A stretch of 57,105 bases of DNA from Candidatus Yanofskyibacteriota bacterium (GTDB lineage Bacteria > Patescibacteriota > Minisyncoccia > 2-02-FULL-40-12 > IGHO2-12-FULL-4), in contig JACPNK010000004.1 of the NCBI GenBank assembly GCA_016185525.1, forward strand, positions 17,712 through 74,816, in the 5' to 3' direction. Each line of letters opens with the position of its first letter. The first letter of the stretch is position 1. Below, piece after piece: positions 46,563 through 54,383 of this stretch. The position numbers and the translations under genes were made by a program. The notes under the pieces were generated by a model. That model did not search any database and was not told the DNA's origin. It was given only the letters and a program-made list of their open reading frames with translations.

Positions 46563-49157
46563 TTACAACGGCTTCTTGCTGGTTATTTTGCCCGGCGGAA
46601 ATTCCCTCTTGCCTTTTTCCAACGCGGCTATTTTTTCCAGAACCACAGGGTTGTCTTTGTTGGCTTCAAGCTTCAAAATTTCCTGCAATTGTCCAATAGC
46701 TAAATCCATTTCTCCTTTTTCCTCAAGCATCAAGGCTAGATACCATCTGGCGTTGGAGTAGTCTTTAAACAAGCTCACTGCTCGGGCCATTTCAGCCAAA
46801 GCTTTGTCTTTCTGATTATCACGATAGTAAAGCAAGCCCAACTCAAAAGCCAAACCAGGATTGTTCGAATCAAGAAGCTTGGTCAGCTCAAGCTGTTTGA
46901 CCGCTTCTTTCAATCTGGCCTCTCTTTCGTAAACTGTACCCAGATTATAAAGAGCCGTGGCTAGATCACCCTTGAGCTGAATGGCTTTTTTAAAATTATC
47001 TTCGGCATTTTTGTAATCTTTGGTAATTGCTGTTTTTATCTCTTCTTCATTTTTAATTTCCTGACCCCTTGATTTTGCGTCCCGCAAAGCCACGCTGGTG
47101 TTGTCCGCCCGTAAAAGATAAATGTTGCCAATTCTAACATAACCATTTGGGTCTTTGGGTGATTTTTTTAAATACTCTTGATAAGCCGCCAAAGCAGCTT
47201 CGTCGGCACCACCAACAAAACCCACTAAGTTTTCGTAAATTAAGCCGGCATTAAACCAGCTAACCGAATTATTTTTCTGGACCACCGTCATTTGATTAGC
47301 CGCTTGTATAATTGCTCTGGTGTTATCTTCAATCCTCTTTTTAACTTCCTCCGGCTTACCCGTCTTGTCTTTTATATCCAAACCCACCTGCCTTAAAAGC
47401 AAATCTGCCAAGCTGTTCAGGTAAGAAATATTGTTTTTGTCAGCCTTAACGGCTTTGCCAACCAACAAAACCGTGTTATCAAGTTCTGCTCTGTCAGCAC
47501 CACTCATTCTGGCCGCTTGAGCAAAATATATCTCGCCTCTGTACTTTTGCGCCAGCACAAAAGCGCCAACTAAACCGGATACTAAAACTAAAACAAAAGC
47601 CAAAGAAGCAAAGATGGAGGAAAACGAGGCGTCATCCATTTTGACTTTTAACTCCTGCCGATTGGCACTGACCGAAACAGCTACCAAAGCAACCAAAAAC
47701 CAAAATCCGAAAAGCAGAGTCAGATTGAAAGGTAAAAGAAAGAATAGCCCTAAAACCGCCACAAAAGCCGGAGCAACTTCGCTGGCATACCGCCAAACAA
47801 GCCGAAAGACCATGAAAAGTAAAAACATCAAAGCCGCCATAGCTAGCGCCCCTCCTTCAACAAAAAGACTAAAAAACTCTGAAACGCTGTTATTAAACCG
47901 ACTGTTCCAAAACAAAGTATTATTTATAGATTCCGGCTTAAACTGGTCGTAGGCCAGACTATAGTTACCTGGACCAAAACCAAAAAACGGCTTTAATTTT
48001 AAAGAGTCAACAGCAACATCAAAAGAGTTTCTTTGTGAAAGACCAACTTCTATGACCGGCCTTCCTTTTAAAAAAACTCCGGAAAGTCCAAAATCAAGAT
48101 ATTTGCTGCTCAAAGCAAAAACTCCGGACAAAACCAAAATCACTAAAGGCACCACCAATTGAGATGTTTTTATCTTAACCTTTTGACCCTCCATCTTCTG
48201 TAACAAACCCGGAGCCAAAACTACGCCAAATATGCCTACCACCAAAACTACAAACAAGATCCACCAATTTAAGACAATCAGAAAGAAAGCTAAAATTAAA
48301 CCGGCAACCAATTTCAAGCCCTTGCTCCAGCCCTCAGAATTAAAGTAACTGCTTAAAATCAAAACCAAAGCTAAAACTGCAAGCGCGCCAAGATCAACAG
48401 AAGAACCGACTGAATTGAATTGACTGCCGACCACTAAGTCTTTGTAGAAGAACGAGGAGACCCACTTAAAAACCGGCAAACCGAAAAGATTGAGCAAACC
48501 GGCCAAAACTGCCAGCGAAACCGAAGCGACAAAAACATTTATAATTTTCCCGATATCTTTCTTTTCAAAAAAATTCAACACCAAAAAGAAAAATAAAGCC
48601 AGAGAAGCGGTAACCATAAAACTGGAGCTGGAAACAAAACTCCCATATACTTGAGAAGAAAACACGGAAGAAACCAGACTGGCCGCCACCACTGCCAGCA
48701 CTCCCCACTCCAAACTGCTTCTACGCAAAACCAGCCCGCCCTCTTGGACAACTATCACAAGCCAAGCAACCAAACCAATCAAAGACAAACCGAAAATTAA
48801 AATCTGCTTATTAAAGACCAAAACATCTCCCGGCGCAGTAAAAGGCAAAAAGAATAACGGCACCAAAAAAATTAATACCAAAAGCAGGCCACGGACTATT
48901 TTACGAGGCAAAACAAGTTTTTTTTCAAACTCGGTACTGGTTTCCCCATCTCCGACATCCCCGACATCGGATGCCTGCCCCGTACCGTCCGAGCTTTGCT
49001 CGGTCTGGTTCGGGGTCCCGCCATCCGATGTCCAAATATTCTCCCCGTCCGACACCGGCACCACCTTAGGCTCTTCCGAAACCAAAACCGGTTCTTTAAA
49101 GTTTACATACTCATACTTTCCAAAAACTTTCCCTTTTTTTCTAAACGGGTTCCACAT
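46563..49157 (-). CDS. O-antigen ligase-like membrane protein with C-terminal TPR repeats
   Basis: 864 residues. A polar N-terminus (~1-80) is followed by about 12 membrane spans (~85-545). A conserved loop FFGFGPGNYSLAYDQFKPESINNTLFWNSRFNNSVSEFF is the Wzy/WaaL-like signature. Residues ~560-850 hold TPR-like helices (NPGLAFELGLLYYRDNQKDKALAEMARAVSLF). Proteins of this build are common in CPR and probably ligate or polymerise surface polysaccharide, with TPRs for partner binding. Possibly translated with mltG from one transcript. Confidence 0.8.
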   Translation of the reverse strand: MWNPFRKKGKVFGKYEYVNFKEPVLVSEEPKVVPVSDGENIWTSDGGTPNQTEQSSDGTGQASDVGDVGDGETSTEFEKKLVLPRKIVRGLLLVLIFLVPLFFLPFTAPGDVLVFNKQILIFGLSLIGLVAWLVIVVQEGGLVLRRSSLEWGVLAVVAASLVSSVFSSQVYGSFVSSSSFMVTASLALFFFLVLNFFEKKDIGKIINVFVASVSLAVLAGLLNLFGLPVFKWVSSFFYKDLVVGSQFNSVGSSVDLGALAVLALVLILSSYFNSEGWSKGLKLVAGLILAFFLIVLNWWILFVVLVVGIFGVVLAPGLLQKMEGQKVKIKTSQLVVPLVILVLSGVFALSSKYLDFGLSGVFLKGRPVIEVGLSQRNSFDVAVDSLKLKPFFGFGPGNYSLAYDQFKPESINNTLFWNSRFNNSVSEFFSLFVEGGALAMAALMFLLFMVFRLVWRYASEVAPAFVAVLGLFFLLPFNLTLLFGFWFLVALVAVSVSANRQELKVKMDDASFSSIFASLAFVLVLVSGLVGAFVLAQKYRGEIYFAQAARMSGADRAELDNTVLLVGKAVKADKNNISYLNSLADLLLRQVGLDIKDKTGKPEEVKKRIEDNTRAIIQAANQMTVVQKNNSVSWFNAGLIYENLVGFVGGADEAALAAYQEYLKKSPKDPNGYVRIGNIYLLRADNTSVALRDAKSRGQEIKNEEEIKTAITKDYKNAEDNFKKAIQLKGDLATALYNLGTVYEREARLKEAVKQLELTKLLDSNNPGLAFELGLLYYRDNQKDKALAEMARAVSLFKDYSNARWYLALMLEEKGEMDLAIGQLQEILKLEANKDNPVVLEKIAALEKGKREFPPGKITSKKPL

Positions 49158-49250
49158 AAAATTTTTACAGTTCGGTTTTCGCGTCAGTGTCCCCGACCCT
49201 GAAACTTGTCCGAATCTGAATTAAACTATTTTAAACTATTTTATCCACAT

Positions 49251-49278
49251 TTGACATCTTGGCCGTCTTTGCTATACT
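49251..49278 (+). promoter_or_regulatory. Promoter of a candidate small RNA
   Basis: TTGACA (49251-49256), 16-base spacer, TGC-TATACT (49273-49278); near-consensus. Confidence 0.75.
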
Positions 49279-49284
49279 TAATTT

Positions 49285-49363
49285 AGAAATGGCTTCGGCC
49301 CGACTCCGTCGCAAGACGGAGGAAAAAACCCAAAATCAAGGCAACAATGCCTTGATTTTGTTT
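49285..49363 (+). ncRNA. Candidate ~80-nt small RNA
   Basis: Starts seven bases after the -10. It would fold into GGC-TTCG-GCC, then CTCCGTC-GCAA-GACGGAG, and ends at the terminator AAAATCAAGGCA-acaa-TGCCTTGATTTT-GTTT (49332-49363). Two stable tetraloops and a terminator in 80 bases argue for RNA. An ATG at 49289 opens a 64-codon frame (MASARLRRKTEEKTQNQ...) that runs antisense to the MazF-like gene, a less likely alternative. Its 3' end overlaps the 3' end of that gene. Confidence 0.55.
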
Positions 49364-49725
49364 ATAAGGTTATTGAAGTCTTCTACACTTATTTCCCCTA
49401 TTTTACGGCTTAGCCGTCGTGCATCAAGTAATCTGACTTGGGATATTATGGCAACACTCGTAGCCACAGCATCAAACTGAAAGGCAAAATAGTATTTATT
49501 TCGCTTTTTAGTTTTAGATAAAGGAATAACCCAGCAGACCTCATTATTAAATTTGCGAATGACAACGACTGGTCGCTGAAAGTCATCACCAACCCCGTCC
49601 TGCTCAAAACCAACGTTAACACCCAAATAACAAAACCATATTTCACGCTCATGAAAAAATGGTCTTCTTCCAATATCATCAACTTGCTCTTTCTTTTTGT
49701 GCCATTTTTGGAAATCTTTTTTCAT
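49336..49725 (-). CDS. MazF/PemK-like toxin, orphan
   Basis: 129 residues. REIWFCYLGVNVGFEQDGVGDDFQRPVVVIRKF and WVIPLSKTKKRNKYYFAF with ISQVRLLDARRL are the PemK/MazF SH3-like RNase core. It has an N-terminal basic extension of ~25 residues. No antitoxin gene is adjacent on either side. The gene's last codons form the terminator stem shared with the antisense small RNA at 49285-49363. Confidence 0.8.
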   Translation of the reverse strand: MKKDFQKWHKKKEQVDDIGRRPFFHEREIWFCYLGVNVGFEQDGVGDDFQRPVVVIRKFNNEVCWVIPLSKTKKRNKYYFAFQFDAVATSVAIISQVRLLDARRLSRKIGEISVEDFNNLINKIKALLP

Positions 49726-49780
49726 TGAATTAAACTATTTCAAACTATAACTTTTAAAAATAGTAATCAACTTGCCAGCA

Positions 49781-51856
49781 TCATTTAGTCACTCCTGCCC
49801 CGATAAGATAAAGTCGTTTAACTTCGGCGGCAGAGAGGACACGGTTGTAAATGCGGACGTCGTCAATGGTGCCGTCCCAATAAAATCTTTCGGCTCTGCC
49901 ATCTGCGCCAATTGATGTTTCCCGGTCATTGGCGTCATCGCCGTTCCATAAACCATTAAAAGTGCCGGTTGCAGAATTAAGGAACGCTCCGTCTTTATAT
50001 AGACTAAGCGTAGTGCCGTCCCAGACTAACGATAAATACTGCCATTGATTTACACTTACCGTGCCCACAGCCGAATTAACAGAGATCAGGTTCGTCCCGT
50101 CACTAACCGTACCTCTCCATCGGGTTGCGTCCGTGTTCAAAACAGCCAAATAATAAATAACGGTGTCGGCAGAACTAAAAGTACCGCCTCTGGAAAAAAC
50201 ACCGTCCGAAGCATTGCTGCCGTCAGGCCGAACCCACGCACTGATGGTAAAGGCATTCTCTTGAGAGAAATCTAGATCGGTTAGATTATCAAGAACAACT
50301 TCGTCATCGGTGCCGTCAAAACTTAGTCCCTGCCCTACTTTGCCAACGGCTTGGACCGGGCCATTGGTTAAAGTACCGTGGTTATTGTTGCCAGAACTAT
50401 CTTTGGCGCGAGTGCCGGAAATATTAGAACCATCAAGAGTCCAGTAACCGGTAAGACCTCGGGTCAAGCTTTCCACCGGAGTATGGTTCTCTTTTGATCC
50501 TGCCCCGATAAGATAAAGTCGTTTAACTTCGGCGACAGAGAGGACACGGTTGTAAATGCGGACGTCGTCAATGGTGCCGTCAAAAGCAGTAGTTGTCGCG
50601 GTATTATTTCCAATAGCCATATCTGTAGTTCCCGTTGCTGGCGTTCCACTGCTTTGGTCAGCAGTCCCAGTTCGCACTCCATTTAAATAAATATTAGCAA
50701 CTCCAGTTGCATCTCGCGTGGCAAGAACGTGTAACCATGGGCCAATCGTGAAAGCATTGGTAGCTGAAACGGCAATAATTGCACCGTCACTAATAAACGC
50801 TAAACGATTGGAGCTTGCCATCCTAAAGATTGTTTTGCCGTTGTTTACGATAGACCCAGTAGAACCCTCACCTAATGAACTCGGTTTAATCCATGCAGAA
50901 ACTGTAGCTGCAGAACTACCGATAACTTCATTGTTTGGGTCAATCCAATCATCCACCCCGTCAAATTTCAGCGCCTGCCCGATTTTGCCTGCAACTCGAG
51001 TCGGCCCGTTGGTCAAGGTGCCAGTATTGTTATTCCCAGAGCAATCAGGGGCTTTGGTGTAAGAACCGTCAAAGGTCCAACAACCGACCAGACCTTGGGT
51101 CAAGCTTTCCACCGGAGTGCGGTTTTCTTTTGATCCTAAACCAATATTATAGAGCCGTTTAACTTCGGCAGCAGAGAGGGCGCGGTTGTAAATACGGACG
51201 TCGTCTAATATGGCATTGACAAAGCCCAAAGAACCGCCGGCAATTCTTAAATTTCCAGTCGTTGCATTTGCCACATACGCATCTGTGTCAAGTGTGCCAG
51301 CTACAGTATTGGTATAGAAAAAAGTACCAGCCGAGTCCCCCACCAAAACAATGTGTGTCCATTTATTAAGAGTCAAATTGCTACCAGAAGCCCCAGTAGT
51401 ACTGTTAAATAAAAACTCAGGAGTACAGGGCGAGACAAGTTTACACCGAATACGGTATCCAGTTGAAGTATTTTTCTCTAATATGCTCATATTGTTATTT
51501 GCCGGCGCCGCAAGCAAATATATCCAAAATGAAATTGTGATCACGGAAGGATTGAGAGAAGAGTTATGAGAAATAGCAACTTCGTCGTTACTTCCGTCAA
51601 AATTAAGTCCCTGCCCGATTTTTCCTGCAACTCGAGTCGGCCCATTGGTTAAAGTGCCAGTATTGTTATTCCCCGAACAATCGGGAGCCTTGGTGTAAGA
51701 ACCGTCAAAAGTCCAACAGCCGACCAGACCAGAAGACAAACCAACGTAAGACGGGGCGTGAACGATGAAGCCGGCATAGGCCGAAGATGCAAAAATAGAA
51801 AACGCAAAAACTAAAGTGAAAAATAGTAACCAAATTTTAATTTTTTTATTTATCAT
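49781..51856 (-). CDS. Secreted protein with three LamG domains
   Basis: 691 residues with a signal peptide (1-28). Three tandem concanavalin A-like (LamG) modules (~45-240, ~255-465, ~475-690), each opening with GCWTFDGS or GYWTLDGS, CSGNNNTGTLTNGP, FDGxxD and closing with GTIDDVRIYNRxLSxAEVKRLY. The linkers (SKENHTPVESLT) are nearly identical at the DNA level, which suggests recent duplication. Such modules bind carbohydrates or proteins. There is no cell-wall anchor or membrane tail. Surface or secreted adhesin is the likely role. Confidence 0.88.
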   Translation of the reverse strand: MINKKIKIWLLFFTLVFAFSIFASSAYAGFIVHAPSYVGLSSGLVGCWTFDGSYTKAPDCSGNNNTGTLTNGPTRVAGKIGQGLNFDGSNDEVAISHNSSLNPSVITISFWIYLLAAPANNNMSILEKNTSTGYRIRCKLVSPCTPEFLFNSTTGASGSNLTLNKWTHIVLVGDSAGTFFYTNTVAGTLDTDAYVANATTGNLRIAGGSLGFVNAILDDVRIYNRALSAAEVKRLYNIGLGSKENRTPVESLTQGLVGCWTFDGSYTKAPDCSGNNNTGTLTNGPTRVAGKIGQALKFDGVDDWIDPNNEVIGSSAATVSAWIKPSSLGEGSTGSIVNNGKTIFRMASSNRLAFISDGAIIAVSATNAFTIGPWLHVLATRDATGVANIYLNGVRTGTADQSSGTPATGTTDMAIGNNTATTTAFDGTIDDVRIYNRVLSVAEVKRLYLIGAGSKENHTPVESLTRGLTGYWTLDGSNISGTRAKDSSGNNNHGTLTNGPVQAVGKVGQGLSFDGTDDEVVLDNLTDLDFSQENAFTISAWVRPDGSNASDGVFSRGGTFSSADTVIYYLAVLNTDATRWRGTVSDGTNLISVNSAVGTVSVNQWQYLSLVWDGTTLSLYKDGAFLNSATGTFNGLWNGDDANDRETSIGADGRAERFYWDGTIDDVRIYNRVLSAAEVKRLYLIGAGVTK

Positions 51857-51866
51857 TTTTGAAGAT

Positions 51867-52520
51867 TTACTTAAACCGCCAGGTTTTTAACACTTCCAGG
51901 GCGAACTCTTTTTGATTAGCATTAATCATAACTTGGTAAAGCCAGCCCTTATTTACCATCCACACTTCATATACTTTTTCGGGACTTTGGCCCTGGCTGT
52001 AAAAGGCAAGCGCCTCTACTCCGTCAACGTCAATATATGCCGGGTCTTCTATCACTAAATCCGGAATGTTTCTTTTTATTCTTTCGGGTGTTAACGGTTC
52101 TTTTTCTTCAAATGACATAACAAAAATTTGAAAACTTGCGTCCGAATCCGACCCTTGAACTAAAATTATATCCCCATTTTTTTCAGTCAGCTCGCTTACT
52201 GCAAATTCCTCCGGAAGCTGAAGGGTAAAGTTATATTTGGAGTTGCTGTATAATTGAGGTCGACTCGCACTGACATTTACCTCGTCGGTTTCCGCTCCGG
52301 ATACAGCGTCATTTTCGTAAATATCCGCTGGTTGGGCTGGTTGACTCTCAATCGCGATGTTGTTCAGTCCTTGACCACCCAAAACCCCAGTTAAAGCAGG
52401 ACTCGAGAAAGACTTTCTGCCTAGGAACAGGGCCGTAAACCAGACCGCCAGTAAGGCCGTCAGAAAAATCATGGAAAACATCACAATTTTTGATTTTAGG
52501 CTTTGGTTTTGATTTTTCAT
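51867..52520 (-). CDS. Membrane-anchored PsbP-like domain protein
   Basis: 217 residues. An N-terminal membrane span (IVMFSMIFLTALLAVWFTALFL) is followed by a linker and a C-terminal domain ~100-217 starting YSNSKYNFTLQLPEEFAVSEL and ending LYQVMINANQKEFALEVLKTWRF, the layout of PsbP-like extracytoplasmic domains common in CPR. Lies between LamG genes; probably part of the same surface gene set. Confidence 0.65.
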   Translation of the reverse strand: MKNQNQSLKSKIVMFSMIFLTALLAVWFTALFLGRKSFSSPALTGVLGGQGLNNIAIESQPAQPADIYENDAVSGAETDEVNVSASRPQLYSNSKYNFTLQLPEEFAVSELTEKNGDIILVQGSDSDASFQIFVMSFEEKEPLTPERIKRNIPDLVIEDPAYIDVDGVEALAFYSQGQSPEKVYEVWMVNKGWLYQVMINANQKEFALEVLKTWRFK

Positions 52521-52577
52521 TTGTTCATTGGGGTCCTTGGCAGGGTCATCCTGCCAGTGTTTTGCCAGTGTTGGTAA

Positions 52578-54371
52578 TTATCTAAAAATAACCCCGCCTT
52601 TTATTTTTAGCAGCGGTTCAGAAATGTTTGCTACCTCCTGCCCACCAACAGCATAAAATGTACTAGAGCTTGACTGATTGTTGTACTCGGTCGTAATCCA
52701 GTCGGCAGAACGGGCAGAGCCGGAGATGCGGACTTCATCCATTAGATTCTCAAAAACCTCCCCAGACCCTCCATTCGCTCCCAGGAAGAGTTTTTTTGCC
52801 GAGTTATCAATAGCACCACTTACATCGGTGGTACACCGCTCGACTCCATCTACATACGTTTTCATCGATGAACCGTTGTACACACCGATAATGTAATACC
52901 AAGAACCGGTACTGATATTAACAGTGGATGCACAGTTTCTTCCATTATTCGAACTACTGGTCCAGAATCTTGGAGTAAGCGTCGAAGCATCAACACGCAA
53001 CAAATGAATGCTGTAATCAAAATATGGATTAGTGTGACTGGTGTCTGACTCTGGCTTGGCAATGATTACTTGTTCACTGCCTGAATCTGTAACATTAACC
53101 CATGCAGATAGTGTAACGCTGCCGGTAATTTCAAGTGATGTGGTACTGGCTCTATTTAGCAAATCATTACTCCCATCAAAATTTTGAGCACCGTTCATTA
53201 GGCCGGATGAGGATTGGGTGGGAACATTGGCTGCGGTGCCACCACCACCCTGTAGGTTATTGGCGTTGGTGGTGCTATCAAGATAATCATTCCCAGTACT
53301 GTCCCCGCTTTCCGGTAAGTGCCATACACCTTTGTAATCGGAGTCCCACACTCCGGTTTTATTCTGGTTCGTTGCTCCAGACGATGGTCCGCCATAATAT
53401 ACATAGATTGCTGTATCCGTGATAGCCCCCAGGGTTGGCACTTCTACCCAAGCTAGTAGTTCTCCCGATGAAGAAGCGTATTTTTCTATCTCATGGTCTA
53501 ACTTGGTGGTTCCATTGGACGAGGTAAAAACAAAGTCTCCCCCGCCGCCGCTTACTCCAGCTGAAGCCGATGCCACGTTGCCGCCGAAGGAAGTGTGTCT
53601 GAAGTCGGAGTCAGTTCTTGAAAATAGTACCGGGAAATTGGTGAAGTCAGATGAACCGGAAACCTTGTTATTATCAATCGTTATCTTTTTTCGATACGAC
53701 CAACTACCAGAGTACCAACCAGCAGCCGTATCGGTGCTGATAGTCGTCCCATACACTGGATCCAGCAATCCATAAGCGCCTTTGTCTCCCAAGGTTTCTA
53801 TCCAGAATTCGCCGCTCGTTCCTGGAGCATATTCCAATCTAGCCACAAAATAAGTTACTGAATTAGCGGGAATATTTATTTGCGTACCGGACTTAACTTC
53901 AAAAGTTTCAGGAATGGTCTCTCTCTTTGCAAGAGCTAGATCAAGCTTAGGTACGTTAAATTTTATACTGTTTTTATAAAACGTCAGATACTGCCACTCA
54001 TTCTTATCAAATTGCTGAAGAGTTACCATGTTGTCCTGTTTTTTTTCTTTCAAAAAATAGAAAAGCAGGGCGGCATTCTGACTCAGGTTTGTGGTGTTAG
54101 TCAGACTGATATAGACATTAGACCAAGCATTTCCCCGGTAGTGTTTTTGGTTGGTTTTAATAATAATATTTTCGTCGGCGTTATCATCAGTATAGAGGAA
54201 CTCAATTCGCTGGTTGGCTAATTTAAGCGGAACAATATCTGTTTTGACTTCGGAATTAAGAGCTGGGATGACGGAAGGAGCTATCGCAGGATTGTTGAAT
54301 TTGAGTAAAACTAAAATCACCGGCATTGCTATCAGGACGAGAACTAAGGACTTAGGGTTTAAAAATTTCAT
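52578..54371 (-). CDS. Secreted DUF2341 + LamG protein
   Basis: 597 residues with an N-terminal hydrophobic signal. Residues ~30-215 are a beta-rich domain of unknown type. SWSYRKKITIDNNKVSGSSDFTNFPVL ... YVYYGGP is DUF2341 (~225-330). KGVWHLPESG ... FDGSNDLL ... GRSADWITTEYNNQ is a LamG module (~340-570). This pairing is typical of bacterial surface proteins that bind glycans. It follows the tail-fibre-like gene by 12 bases and is likely cotranscribed. Confidence 0.85.
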   Translation of the reverse strand: MKFLNPKSLVLVLIAMPVILVLLKFNNPAIAPSVIPALNSEVKTDIVPLKLANQRIEFLYTDDNADENIIIKTNQKHYRGNAWSNVYISLTNTTNLSQNAALLFYFLKEKKQDNMVTLQQFDKNEWQYLTFYKNSIKFNVPKLDLALAKRETIPETFEVKSGTQINIPANSVTYFVARLEYAPGTSGEFWIETLGDKGAYGLLDPVYGTTISTDTAAGWYSGSWSYRKKITIDNNKVSGSSDFTNFPVLFSRTDSDFRHTSFGGNVASASAGVSGGGGDFVFTSSNGTTKLDHEIEKYASSSGELLAWVEVPTLGAITDTAIYVYYGGPSSGATNQNKTGVWDSDYKGVWHLPESGDSTGNDYLDSTTNANNLQGGGGTAANVPTQSSSGLMNGAQNFDGSNDLLNRASTTSLEITGSVTLSAWVNVTDSGSEQVIIAKPESDTSHTNPYFDYSIHLLRVDASTLTPRFWTSSSNNGRNCASTVNISTGSWYYIIGVYNGSSMKTYVDGVERCTTDVSGAIDNSAKKLFLGANGGSGEVFENLMDEVRISGSARSADWITTEYNNQSSSSTFYAVGGQEVANISEPLLKIKGGVIFR

Positions 54372-54383
54372 ACTACAAAATAC

